64,000 nt of DNA, taken from the NCBI RefSeq assembly GCF_003633685.1, contig NZ_RBKT01000001.1:2790001-2854000 (forward strand), given 5' to 3'. This stretch comes from Micromonospora pisi (GTDB lineage: Bacteria > Actinomycetota > Actinomycetes > Mycobacteriales > Micromonosporaceae). Positions within the stretch are counted from its first letter, which is position 1. Each line of letters starts with the position of its first letter. This document shows, piece after piece, positions 17,681 to 27,033 of the stretch. The translations under genes were made by a program, and so were the position numbers. The notes below the pieces were generated by a model. That model did not search any database. It saw nothing but the letters and a program-made list of their open reading frames with translations, and was not told the origin of the DNA.

Positions 17681-17831
17681 ACGACCCCACCCCCGCCAAC
17701 ATTCCGCCGACCACGCCCCGAACCAAGTCGATCAAGCCAAAAAACCTCGCACCGGAGACACCCGGCACGAGTGGCGGGCAAACGTCAACGGGGCTGCGGT
17801 GAGCGCGAAGAGTGGGGCCTCCTGAAGGCGC

Positions 17832-17885
17832 GTTAGGAAGGGCCCCTTGTTATACAAAAAGCGATAACAAGGGGCCCTTCCTTAC
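17832..17885. repeat. 54-base GGAAGGGSCCCTT hairpin repeat, copy 1
   Basis: Arms of 22 bases (17832-17853 and 17864-17885) pair at 20 of 22 positions around the 10-base loop ACAAAAAGCG. It ends two bases before the complement of the NAD-GDH stop codon, so it probably serves as that gene's terminator. Two more copies of the same length occur at 28377 and 54367. Confidence 0.9.
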
Positions 17886-17887
17886 GG

Positions 17888-20800
17888 CTAGCTGCTGGCG
17901 CCGGAGGTGCGGACGAGGGTACGGATCTGGCGCAGCAGTACGGAGAGGGCGGCCAGGTCGGAACGGGACTCGTCGAACTCGCCCATCGCCTTCTGAGCGC
18001 GGTTGATCGAGGTCTCGTTCGACTCTTCCCACTCCCGTACGCGTTGCTCCGCCGGCACCGAGTCGGAGGTCGACTGGAGCACCTCGGCGGTGAGGGCGGC
18101 GAGGGCCGCGTACAGGTCGTAGCGGAGTGCCATCCGGGCCAGGGTCTGCCAGCGGTCCTCCCGTGGCAGCAACGAGATCTTCGACAGCAGCGAGTCAACC
18201 CGGAACCGGTCGGAGAGGACGAAGTAGACCGAGGCCACCTCGCCCACGTCGCGTCCGGTGACGGCCGCCGTTTCGACCACGTCGAGCAGGCCGAAGCTGT
18301 ACATCAGCCGGGTCGCCTGTTCGGCCAGGTCCTGCGGCAGGCCGCGGGCGACGAGCAGGTCGACGTGGGCGGCGAGCGCCTGCCGTTCGCTGCCGCAGAA
18401 GAGGTGTCCCAGTTCCGGCAGGAGCCGGGAGACGCCGTCGCGGAGCCGGGCGATCTCGGTGGGTACGTCGATCGGCGAGCGCCGGTTGGTGACCAGCCAC
18501 CGTACGGCCCGGTCGAGCAGGCGCCGGGTGTCGAGGTAGACGCCGGTCTGCACCTCGGTCGGCACCTTGTTGTCGAGCGCCTCGACCGCGTCCCAGATCT
18601 CACGCAGCCCGAACACGTCGCGGACCACCACGTACGCCCGGATCACGTCGGCCGCGGTGGCCGCGGTTTCCTCGACCACCCGGTAGATGAACGAGATCCC
18701 GCCCCGGTTGATCGCCTCGTTGACCAGCACCGTGGTAACGATGTCGCGGTGCAGCCGGTGGTCGGCCATCCGGTTGGCGAACCGCTGGCGCAGCGGCGTC
18801 GGGAAGTAGCCGGCGAGCACGTCGGCGGTCCACGGCTCGTCGGGCAGCTTGTCAGCGAGGATCTCCCGCTCCAGGACGATCTTGACGTACGCGAGCAGCA
18901 CCGCGAACTCGGGTGCGGTCAGCCCGTTCTCGGTGCGTACCGCCAGCTCCTCGTCCGGCGGCAACGCCTCCAGCGCACGGTTGAGGGCGCCGGACTTCTC
19001 CAGGTCACTGATCATCCGGCGGTGCACCGGCAGCAGCGAGGCGGCCTGGGCCTGCGCGTTGCCGATCGCGCGGGCCTGGTCGTAGTTGTCCCGAAGCACG
19101 TGCTCGGCGATTTCCTCGGTCATCTCGGCGAGGAGTTCGTCGCGCTCCGGCACGGTCATTTCGCCGTCCGCGACCGCCGCCCCGAGCAGGATCTTGATGT
19201 TGACCTCGTGGTCGGAGGTGTCCACCCCGGCGGCGTTGTCGATGAAGTCGGTGTACATCCGCCCACCGGCGAGCGCGTACTCGATCCGGCCGAGTTGGGT
19301 GAAGCCCAGGTTGCCGCCCTCACCGACGACCTTGGCGCGCAGCGCCTTGCCGTCGACCCGGATGGCGTCGTTGGACTTGTCCCCGACCTCGCTGTTCGAC
19401 TCGGCACTGCCCTTGACGTACGTACCGATGCCGCCGTTCCAGAAGAGGTCGACCGGTGCGGTGAGGATCGCCTTCATCAGCTCCTGCGGTGACATGGCGT
19501 CCACCCCGCCGTCGAGGCCGAGCACCGCCCGGACCTGCGGCGTGATCGGGATGGTCTTCGACGTACGCGGGAAGATGCCGCCGCCCTCGGAGATCAGGTT
19601 GGCGTCGTAGTCCTCCCACGACGAGCGGGGCAGGTCGAACAGGCGCCGCCGTTCGGCGAACGAGGCCGCCGGGTCCGGGTCCGGGTCCAGGATGATGTGC
19701 CGGTGGTCGAACGCGGCCACCAGTTTGATGTGCTCGGAGAGGAGCATCCCGTTACCGAAGACGTCACCGGACATGTCGCCGACGCCGACCACGGTGAAGT
19801 CCTGGGTCTGGGTGTCGATGCCCATGTCGCGGAAGTGCCGCTTCACCGACTCCCAGGCGCCCCGGGCGGTGATGCCCATCTTCTTGTGGTCGTAGCCGGC
19901 GGAACCACCGGAGGCGAACGCGTCGGCCAGCCAGAAGCCGTGCGACACGGAGATCTCGTTGGCGATGTCGGAGAAGGTCGCGGTTCCCTTGTCCGCCGCG
20001 ACCACCAGGTACGGGTCGTCGCCGTCGTGTCGGACCACTTCGCGCGGCGGCACGATCTGCCCGGCGGAGAGGTTGTCGGTCACGTCGAGCAGGGCCGAGA
20101 TGAACTCCTTGTAGCAGATCACCGCCTCGTCCCGGTCGCCCGGCTTCTGCTTGAGTACGAAGCCGCCCTTGGCGCCGACCGGCACGATCACCGCGTTCTT
20201 CACCATCTGCGCCTTGACCAGGCCCAGCACCTCGGTACGGAAGTCCTCGCGCCGGTCGGACCAGCGCAGCCCGCCCCGGGCCACCGGCCCGAACCGCAGG
20301 TGTACGCCCTCGAACCGGGGTGAGTAGACGAAGATCTCGTACTTCGGGCGGGGTGCCGGCAGTTCCGGGATCGCCTGCGGGTCCAGCTTGAAGGCCACGT
20401 ACGACTTCGGTCGCCCGTCGGTGGCGCGCTGGTAGAAGCTGGTCCGCAGGGTGGCCTGGATCAGCGTCAGGTACGACCGCAGGATCCGGTCCTGGTCGAG
20501 GCTGGTCACCTCGTCCAGTGCCTCGCCGATGCTGGTCACCAGTTGCTTGCTCTGCAACTCCCGCTGGCTGGCGTCGAGTTGCGACGTGGGCGAGAAGCGG
20601 ACCTCGAAGAGTCGTACCAGCAGTGAGGCTATCTCCGGGTAGGCGATGAAGGTCGACTCCATGTACTCCTGGGAGAAGACCGTGCCGGCCTGGCGCAGGT
20701 ACTTCGCGTACGCCCGCAGCACCACCACCTGCCGCCAGGTGAGACCGCCGCGTAGGACCAGCTCGTTGAAGCCGTCCACCTCGGCCTCGCCCCGCCAGGT

Positions 20801-22987
20801 GGCGGAGAAGGCGTTCTCCACGTGCGGACGCACCTCGGCCAGTTCCCGCGCCCCGTCCTGCAACTGGAGGCCGAAGTCGTACAGGTAGATCCGGCCGTCG
20901 ACGCGTTCCACCTCGTACGGGTGCTCGTCGACGACGCTGACCCCGAGCGAGTGCAGGACCGGCAGCACGGCGGAGAGCACCATCGGCTCGCCGTACCGGT
21001 AGACCTTGAACCGGACCTCCACCTCGTCGTCGGTGGGCAGGCCGGCGGCGCCGGGACGGGGCGAGCGCTGCTTGCGGAACATGTGCATCTCGAGCTGGCC
21101 CGGCTCTTCCAGCAGCTCCAGCTTGGCCAGGTCCTTCATCGCCTCGTACGGCGTGTGGTCGTCCTTGTAGCCCTCGGGGAAGGCGTCGGTGTACCGGCGG
21201 AAGAGGCGCTTGGCCTGCTCGTCGCCGAGTTTGCGTTCCAGGACGAGGCGGTAGTCGTCGTCCCAGAGCCGGGTGGCGTCGGCGAGCCGCTCGGCGAGCA
21301 GGTCCGCGTCCACCGCGCCGGGCGGGTTGGTCGGGTCGGTCCGGACGATGAAGTGCACCCGGGCGAGCATCGACTCGGTGACCCGGGTGGTGTAGTCGAC
21401 GCCGATCCCGTTCAGCTCACGGAGCAGGATCTCCTGCATCCGCAACCGGTTCTGGGTGGTGAACCGGTCCCGGGGCAGGTAGATCAGGCAGGAGATGAAC
21501 CGGCCGTAGCCGTCCCGGCGCAGGAAGAGCCGCAGTTGGCGGCGGCCCGCCATGCGCAGTACGCCGATCACCGCGTGGTACAGGTCGTCGGTCTTGATCT
21601 GGAACAGTTCGTCGCGCGGGTACGTCTCCAGGATCTGGAGCAGGTCCTTGCCGGAGTGGCTGCGCGGGCTCAGGCCGGAGCGCTCCAGCACCTCGGCGAC
21701 CTTGCGTCGGACCACCGGCAGTTCCCGCACGCTGGTCCGGTACGCCGACGTGGAGAAGAGGCCCAGGAAGCGGCGCTCGCCGACCACCTCGCCCGCCTCG
21801 TTGAAGATCTTGAAACCGATGTAGTCGAGGTACGCCGACCGGTGCACGGTGGCGCGGGAGTTGGCCTTCGTGATGATCAGAAGGCGCTTCTCCAGCACCT
21901 TGTCGTGCGCCTCCGGCGTCATCGAGGCGAGCACCCGGGGCGAGGTCGAATCCTGCCGCAGGATGCCCAGGCCGGTGCCGAGCACCGCCTCCAGCGCCTG
22001 CTCCGCGCCGCTGCCGTCCGGGCCCACACCGGTGTCCGTGCCGACCCCGGCACCCTCCGCGTCGACCAGCCGGTACTCCCGGTAGCCGAGGAAGGTGAAG
22101 TGCTCGTGGGCGAGCCAGCGCAGCAGCTCCACCGAGTCGGTGATGTCCTTCTCCGGCACCGGCGGTCGGTTCTCCGACGTACGGGCGGCGGCCAGCTCGT
22201 CGGCGAGCGCCAGGGCCCGCTGACGCATCTTCGGCCAGTCCTCGACCGCTTCGCGTACGTCGGTCAGCACCCGCTGCAACTCGCCACGGAGCTTCTCGCG
22301 TTCGGCCGCGTCCCGCACCGGGTCGATTTCGATCCGCATCCAGCTCTCGACCACGTCGCCGTCGATCGCGTCGTCCGGCTCGACGTCGGCGGCGACCTCG
22401 GTCAGCCGACCGAGCGGTTCACGGCGCACCACGACCAGCGGGTGCACCAGCATGTGCAGGTCGAGGTGCTGCGCGGTGAGCAGCGCGGTCACCGAGTCGA
22501 CCAGGAAGGGCATGTCGTCGGTGACGATCTCGATCACCGTGTGCTGCTGTTCCGGGGCCGGCTCGTGGATCCTGAGCTTCAGCTCGCCCGGCACCCGCTG
22601 CTGGGCCAGGTCACGGTGGGCCTGGGCGGCGGAGAGCATCTCGGCGGCGGTGAAGCCGATCAGTTCCTCGTCCGGAGCGAACCGCCAGAACCGGTCCACC
22701 AGGGTCGCCGCGTCGTGGTCGTCGCCGGCCAGCGCGACCGCCTGGGCGACCAACCGTTCCGCGTTCGGGACCGGCTCGTCGAGATCAGCGTCCTCGACGT
22801 CGTCGGCCAACGCGTCCGCGGGCAGGCCCAGATCATAGAGGGTGTCGACGCTGGCACCCGTCACGCCGCTGTCGAGGCGAGGGCCGTGCCCGTCGTCGTC
22901 GATCACCGGGTCAAAGCCGTCGTCCCGGCTGGTCTCTGCCTGCCGGAGATCGGACTCCGGAAACTTTATCGCCGGACGCCGGTCCAT
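17888..22987 (-). CDS. NAD-specific glutamate dehydrogenase, large type (L_180)
   Basis: 1,699-residue enzyme oxidising L-glutamate to 2-oxoglutarate and ammonia with NAD+, the very long class first known from Streptomyces clavuligerus. The N-terminal half carries the ACT-like regulatory region (VTDDMPFLVDSVTALL), the centre the catalytic core (GLRWSDRREDFRTE, VKNAVIVPVGAKGGFVLK, VGVGDMSGDVFGNGML) and the Rossmann-like and C-terminal helical parts follow. ATG 22987 is preferred to the in-frame GTG at 22996, because GAGGGGAG (22996-23003) overlaps that GTG but stands 8 bases from the ATG. It is a single-gene unit with a hairpin repeat at its 3' end and is divergent from a PBP gene. Confidence 0.95.
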   Translation of the reverse strand: MDRRPAIKFPESDLRQAETSRDDGFDPVIDDDGHGPRLDSGVTGASVDTLYDLGLPADALADDVEDADLDEPVPNAERLVAQAVALAGDDHDAATLVDRFWRFAPDEELIGFTAAEMLSAAQAHRDLAQQRVPGELKLRIHEPAPEQQHTVIEIVTDDMPFLVDSVTALLTAQHLDLHMLVHPLVVVRREPLGRLTEVAADVEPDDAIDGDVVESWMRIEIDPVRDAAEREKLRGELQRVLTDVREAVEDWPKMRQRALALADELAAARTSENRPPVPEKDITDSVELLRWLAHEHFTFLGYREYRLVDAEGAGVGTDTGVGPDGSGAEQALEAVLGTGLGILRQDSTSPRVLASMTPEAHDKVLEKRLLIITKANSRATVHRSAYLDYIGFKIFNEAGEVVGERRFLGLFSTSAYRTSVRELPVVRRKVAEVLERSGLSPRSHSGKDLLQILETYPRDELFQIKTDDLYHAVIGVLRMAGRRQLRLFLRRDGYGRFISCLIYLPRDRFTTQNRLRMQEILLRELNGIGVDYTTRVTESMLARVHFIVRTDPTNPPGAVDADLLAERLADATRLWDDDYRLVLERKLGDEQAKRLFRRYTDAFPEGYKDDHTPYEAMKDLAKLELLEEPGQLEMHMFRKQRSPRPGAAGLPTDDEVEVRFKVYRYGEPMVLSAVLPVLHSLGVSVVDEHPYEVERVDGRIYLYDFGLQLQDGARELAEVRPHVENAFSATWRGEAEVDGFNELVLRGGLTWRQVVVLRAYAKYLRQAGTVFSQEYMESTFIAYPEIASLLVRLFEVRFSPTSQLDASQRELQSKQLVTSIGEALDEVTSLDQDRILRSYLTLIQATLRTSFYQRATDGRPKSYVAFKLDPQAIPELPAPRPKYEIFVYSPRFEGVHLRFGPVARGGLRWSDRREDFRTEVLGLVKAQMVKNAVIVPVGAKGGFVLKQKPGDRDEAVICYKEFISALLDVTDNLSAGQIVPPREVVRHDGDDPYLVVAADKGTATFSDIANEISVSHGFWLADAFASGGSAGYDHKKMGITARGAWESVKRHFRDMGIDTQTQDFTVVGVGDMSGDVFGNGMLLSEHIKLVAAFDHRHIILDPDPDPAASFAERRRLFDLPRSSWEDYDANLISEGGGIFPRTSKTIPITPQVRAVLGLDGGVDAMSPQELMKAILTAPVDLFWNGGIGTYVKGSAESNSEVGDKSNDAIRVDGKALRAKVVGEGGNLGFTQLGRIEYALAGGRMYTDFIDNAAGVDTSDHEVNIKILLGAAVADGEMTVPERDELLAEMTEEIAEHVLRDNYDQARAIGNAQAQAASLLPVHRRMISDLEKSGALNRALEALPPDEELAVRTENGLTAPEFAVLLAYVKIVLEREILADKLPDEPWTADVLAGYFPTPLRQRFANRMADHRLHRDIVTTVLVNEAINRGGISFIYRVVEETAATAADVIRAYVVVRDVFGLREIWDAVEALDNKVPTEVQTGVYLDTRRLLDRAVRWLVTNRRSPIDVPTEIARLRDGVSRLLPELGHLFCGSERQALAAHVDLLVARGLPQDLAEQATRLMYSFGLLDVVETAAVTGRDVGEVASVYFVLSDRFRVDSLLSKISLLPREDRWQTLARMALRYDLYAALAALTAEVLQSTSDSVPAEQRVREWEESNETSINRAQKAMGEFDESRSDLAALSVLLRQIRTLVRTSGASS

Positions 22988-23139
22988 CGGTGCCACTCCC
23001 CTCGACCCACCGCGTTGTGGGTGCTCAATCCGCCCAGTATGCCTCTGTCGGTTCTCTCCTTGATCGGCGGACCGACAGCCGGACGTATGGATCGCGACTT
23101 CGCCCTTTCACCCCTTGTGGGTACGGAACACGGGTGCTC

Positions 23140-23157
23140 CTGAGTACCCCTACTCAG
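23140..23157. promoter_or_regulatory. Palindrome CTGAGTA-N4-TACTCAG, candidate operator
   Basis: A perfect 7-bp inverted repeat with a CCCC centre lies in the divergent promoter region between NAD-GDH (start 22987) and the PBP lipoprotein (start 23282). Its size and symmetry fit a dimeric repressor site; the protein is not known from the sequence. Confidence 0.4.
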
Positions 23158-23281
23158 CGCGTCATCACACCTGGATCTCGACTGGTCACGAACCGGGCTC
23201 GCAGGCGCGACCAGCCTCGACGCCCGTACTACCGTCAGGGGTCGAATCGGGGATGAACGACTGAAAGGTGGTCGCCAGCGC

Positions 23282-25258
23282 ATGCGCCCACACGAACACC
23301 ACCGCAACGACAACCTGAGCCGACGGCGCCGCCTGCGGCGGCCGATGCTCGCCGCGTTCACCGGACTCGGTCTGGTGGCCACGCTGCTGACCGGATGCTC
23401 CCGGGAGGCCCCGGCGGAACAGGCGGTGGACGAATTCCTCCGGGGGTGGCAGGAGGGGAAGCTCGACCAGGTCCGGTTCGTCGACGGGCAGGGACAGCAG
23501 ATCACCGGGCCCAAGGTGGTCGAGGAGATCGCCTTCCTCCGTGGCGACCTGCCGGCACCGGCGGTACGCCGCGAAGGCGAGGCGTCGGTCGGCGGGGACG
23601 CCGCGACGGCGAAACTGACGGTGGACTGGACGCTGCCTGGTGGCACCCACTGGGCGTACCCCACGACGGTGCGGCTCAAGCGTGACACCGAGGACCGCTG
23701 GCGGATCATCTGGGAGCCGCGGATCGCCCACGAGCAGCTGACCGAGGGAGATCAACTGACCGTACGGCGGGTCAGTGCCACCCGTGGGGCGATCCTCGAC
23801 GGCGCCGGGGCACCGATCGTCACGACCCGGCCGATCGTCGTGGTCGGCGTTCAGCCGAGCGAGGTCACCGACGTACCCGCCCTGGTCAAGCAGCTGGAGG
23901 CGGCGTTCAAGGCGATCCGGCCGGCCATCAGCCCACCGATCGAGCTCGGTGACCTGCCGGATCGGATGAAACAGGCGAAGCCGGATGCCTTTGTCGAGGT
24001 GGTCAGTCTCCGGAAGGAGGCGTACCAGCAGATCAAACCGCGCATCTACGACCTGCCGGGCACGAAGTTCCGGGAGGAGCAGCGTGAACTCGCCCCGACC
24101 CGGGAGTTCGCCCGCGCCCTGCTCGGCTCGGTCGACCCGGTGCAGAAGGACGACCTCGACGCCAACCCCGGCGTCTACGTCGAGAGCGACCTGGTCGGCC
24201 ACGGCGGCCTCCAGGGGCAGTACGAGAAGCAGCTCCGGGGCACCCCGGCGAACACCGTGGTGATCAGCCGGAGGAACGCCGACGGCAAGATCGAGCCGAC
24301 CGACACCGAACTGTTCCGTACCGAGCCGACCCCGGGAGCGCCGCTGCGGACGACCATCGACGTCAAGACCCAGAACGCCGCCGACGCCGCCCTCGCACCG
24401 GACCCGCACCGGACCGCGATGGTGGCGATCCGGATCAGCGACGGCTCGGTGCTCGCCACCGCGAACGGTCCCGGCGGTGGGGCGGAGAACCTGGCCCTGA
24501 CCGCACAGGTGCCGCCCGGCTCGACCTTCAAGATGGTCAGCACCCTGGGCCTGCTCGACGGGGGTGCGGTCAGCCTGGACGCCCCGGTCTCGTGTCCGAA
24601 GACCTTCACCGTCGACGGACGGTCGTTCAAGAACTCGAACGACTTCGAGCTGGGCAACGTGCCGTTCCGTACGGACTTCGCGAAGTCCTGCAACACCGCG
24701 TTCGCCGCGTTGGCGCCGAAGCTCGGTGACACCGGGTTGGCCGACGCGGGCCGCAGCCTCGGCCTCGAAGCCAAGTGGGAGCTGGGCGTCGAGGCGTTCA
24801 CCGGCAAGGTCTCGACCGGCGGCTCGCCGGCCGAACGGGCCGCCGCCGCCTTCGGCCAGGGCACCACCCTGGTCAGCCCGATCGCCATGGCCGCCGCCAC
24901 CGCCGCCGTCGCGAAGGGCCAGTGGCAGCAGCCGAAACTCGTCCTGGACCCCGCTCCGGCCGCACCCGCGCCGGCCGGCCCGCCCCTCAAGACCACGTCC
25001 GTGGAGCCGTTGCGGACGATGATGCGCGAGGTGGTCACCGTCGGCAGCGCGACCGCGCTCAAGACCGTTCCGGGCGGACCGGTGCAGGGCAAGACCGGAA
25101 CCGCGGAGTACGACGACAACCCGGCGCACACCCACGCCTGGTTCGTCGGCTGGCAGGGCGACGTGGCGTTCGCGGTCTTCGTGGAGAACGGCGGCGGCAG
25201 CGGTGAGACCGCGGTCCCGATCGCCGAGCGGTTCCTACGTAACCTCGCCGCCCGCTGA
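23282..25258 (+). CDS. Class B penicillin-binding lipoprotein (MecA-N type)
   Basis: 658-residue D,D-transpeptidase for peptidoglycan cross-linking. The N-terminus has an arginine-rich start and a lipobox (LLTGC), so it should be a lipid-anchored exported protein. An NTF2-like MecA_N domain (about 40-165) is followed by a PBP dimer domain (about 175-330) and the transpeptidase domain. Active-site motifs are complete: S414-T-F-K (PPGSTFKM), S469-C-N and K604-T-G. The combination resembles the low-affinity PBP2a/PBP3-like proteins common in actinomycetes. ATG 23282 follows AAAGGTGG at some distance. It converges with the arginase-like gene. Confidence 0.93.
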   Translation: MRPHEHHRNDNLSRRRRLRRPMLAAFTGLGLVATLLTGCSREAPAEQAVDEFLRGWQEGKLDQVRFVDGQGQQITGPKVVEEIAFLRGDLPAPAVRREGEASVGGDAATAKLTVDWTLPGGTHWAYPTTVRLKRDTEDRWRIIWEPRIAHEQLTEGDQLTVRRVSATRGAILDGAGAPIVTTRPIVVVGVQPSEVTDVPALVKQLEAAFKAIRPAISPPIELGDLPDRMKQAKPDAFVEVVSLRKEAYQQIKPRIYDLPGTKFREEQRELAPTREFARALLGSVDPVQKDDLDANPGVYVESDLVGHGGLQGQYEKQLRGTPANTVVISRRNADGKIEPTDTELFRTEPTPGAPLRTTIDVKTQNAADAALAPDPHRTAMVAIRISDGSVLATANGPGGGAENLALTAQVPPGSTFKMVSTLGLLDGGAVSLDAPVSCPKTFTVDGRSFKNSNDFELGNVPFRTDFAKSCNTAFAALAPKLGDTGLADAGRSLGLEAKWELGVEAFTGKVSTGGSPAERAAAAFGQGTTLVSPIAMAAATAAVAKGQWQQPKLVLDPAPAAPAPAGPPLKTTSVEPLRTMMREVVTVGSATALKTVPGGPVQGKTGTAEYDDNPAHTHAWFVGWQGDVAFAVFVENGGGSGETAVPIAERFLRNLAAR

Positions 25259-25289
25259 CGTCACCGTACGCAGGGCCCTGATCGTCGGT

Positions 25290-25308
25290 CGCCGCCATGC
25301 CGGCGGCG
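25290..25308. terminator. Short GC-rich hairpin between convergent genes
   Basis: CGCCGCC (25290-25296) and GGCGGCG (25302-25308) pair exactly around a 5-base loop between the PBP and arginase-like stops. The stem is short, so this is tentative. Confidence 0.35.
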
Positions 25309-25315
25309 CCGTCGG

Positions 25316-26836
25316 TCAGGCGGGTTCGGCCGCCGTGCCCGGGGCGTCGACCTCGGTCGCGGCGGTGCCGGCGGCCGGTTCCACCGCCGGGGTACGCCGA
25401 AGGCGCCCCGGACCGGCGGACGGCGGCGGTCCGACCGGCTCCGGCGTACGTGGCAACGGCGCCGAAGCGGTGGCGCCGCGGCCCTCCGCCGGGTCCTCCG
25501 GTTCCCGGCCGGGGGCCGGTGGGGAGGCGGCCGCTTCGGTGGTCGGAAGGTCCTCGTCGCCCGGCGCCGGTCCGAACTCCGTCGGACCGGAGACCGGGGC
25601 AGGGGTGGGAACCGGGACCGGCGCGGGTACCGGCTCGACCGGGATCGCCTCCACACCCATCCCGGCGACCGACGACAGTCCACGCCGGGGTGCGTTCGAC
25701 GCCTTGCCGGCACGGGCCGACGCACGATCGGCACCAACGTTCGCCACCTCGGCGCCGAATGCGCTGACCGGGCCGAACGCGCTGGTCGCCCCGGGTCGTG
25801 TGGAGGTGCCGGCGGGAGCCGACGTGGCGGACGCCGGAACGGCTGCTGGTTCGCGTACGGACCGCAGCCCGCGACCGGTGGCGGAGGGCTGGGTCGGCAG
25901 CAGCCGGGCCGGCGGGGTCTCCGGGGTCGTGACCGGGGCCAGTCCGGCCGCCAGGGTGCCGACGATCTCGGCCGCGTACGTGCCCTCCGGGTCGTAGTCG
26001 GGGTCGAAGACGGTGATCTCGACGCCGAGGCAGTGCGGGGTGTCGACCAGCCCGGCGAGGAGCAGCTCCAGCTCCGGGAAGGCGATGCCACCGGGGTCGG
26101 GCGCGTCAACCGCGGGCATCACCGCCGGGTCGAGCACGTCCACGTCCACGTGCACCCAGTAACCGGCGCAGTCGGCGAGCTGGTCGTGCGCCCACTGGGC
26201 AGTCCGGGCCGCCCCCTCCGCGCGGAGCATCGGCACCGGGCGGGTCACGATGCCGGCCGCCTGGAGATCGAGCCGGTACTCGTCCTGGGCCCGGACCCCG
26301 AGCACCACCACGTCGACGTCGCGGAAGTACGGTCGGCGCCCCTCGATCGAGGCGAGGTCGGGCTGTCCCCGCCCGGTCACCAGCGCCAAACCTTCCCCAG
26401 CCGCGGCGCCGACGTACGACGCGTTGCCGGGGTGCCGGAAGTCGGAGTGGCCGTCGACGTAGACCAGACCGATCCGGCCACCCACCGCCTCGCCGAGGCG
26501 GTGCATGGCCAGTGCGGAACCGAGCACGATCGAGCAGTCGCCGCCGAGCACGACCGGGAATTCGCCCCGGTCGATGATGGCGCCGATCCGCTCGGCCAGC
26601 GCCCGCGAGTACGCCGCGATCGCCCCGGCGTGGGCAACCCCGTCGCCGGGGCGCCAGTCGCCGGGGTCGTACCGCGACGGGGTGAGGCAGCCCGCGTCCC
26701 GGGCGCCGAGCCGGGCGATCAGGTCCTGGTCGCGCAGCGCCCCCGGGGCCTTCGCACATCCGGGCACCGATGTGGCGGTGGGTGGGCGCAGGCCCAGATT
26801 CGAGGGTGCGTCGAGGACGGCGATCCGGCGCATCAT
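25316..26836 (-). CDS. Arginase/agmatinase family protein with long disordered C-terminal tail
   Basis: 506 residues. The first 300 form a ureohydrolase fold: metal-site motifs GGDCS (98-102), DGHSD (128-132), DVDVLDP (231-237) and EITVFDPDYD near residue 275. In arginases the first motif is normally GGDHS; here the metal-ligand His is Cys, although the other ligands are kept. Substrate is therefore uncertain (arginine, agmatine, formiminoglutamate or another guanidino compound). The last 200 residues are Pro/Ala/Thr-rich with no recognisable domain, an unusual addition for the family. ATGATG start at 26836/26833, with GGGAG upstream. No urea-cycle or arginine catabolic genes are adjacent. 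Confidence 0.82.
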   Translation of the reverse strand: MMRRIAVLDAPSNLGLRPPTATSVPGCAKAPGALRDQDLIARLGARDAGCLTPSRYDPGDWRPGDGVAHAGAIAAYSRALAERIGAIIDRGEFPVVLGGDCSIVLGSALAMHRLGEAVGGRIGLVYVDGHSDFRHPGNASYVGAAAGEGLALVTGRGQPDLASIEGRRPYFRDVDVVVLGVRAQDEYRLDLQAAGIVTRPVPMLRAEGAARTAQWAHDQLADCAGYWVHVDVDVLDPAVMPAVDAPDPGGIAFPELELLLAGLVDTPHCLGVEITVFDPDYDPEGTYAAEIVGTLAAGLAPVTTPETPPARLLPTQPSATGRGLRSVREPAAVPASATSAPAGTSTRPGATSAFGPVSAFGAEVANVGADRASARAGKASNAPRRGLSSVAGMGVEAIPVEPVPAPVPVPTPAPVSGPTEFGPAPGDEDLPTTEAAASPPAPGREPEDPAEGRGATASAPLPRTPEPVGPPPSAGPGRLRRTPAVEPAAGTAATEVDAPGTAAEPA

Positions 26837-27033
26837 GGGCTCCCGTCCTCGTTGCCGACCGCAGGGCTGACCGGTGTGCTGCTCGTACTCACCTGGTCAG
26901 GCCTTCCGAACCCATGTGATCACACTTTCCCCACGCCCAGGGTCAGGCATTTCGCACTTGCCTCAGCCGACTTTTCACGCTCCATGGTCATCCGTTGCGC
27001 CACCGCCTGGCCGCCCGGCCAGCCGGGCGCTGG

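Larger units (their letters stand above)
17537..17887. other. 351-base intergenic region
   Basis: Lies upstream of the transglycosylase-like gene and downstream of the NAD-glutamate dehydrogenase gene, both on the minus strand. It holds a possible TATACAT element and the 54-base hairpin repeat (copy 1) next to the dehydrogenase stop. I looked for a c-di-AMP (ydaO) riboswitch in the leader and did not find its conserved core. Confidence 0.5.

Noticed and set aside
23225-23260. GGTCGAATC-like T-loop sequence as a tRNA
   Set aside because: No acceptor stem, anticodon arm or CCA-adjacent pairing can be drawn.
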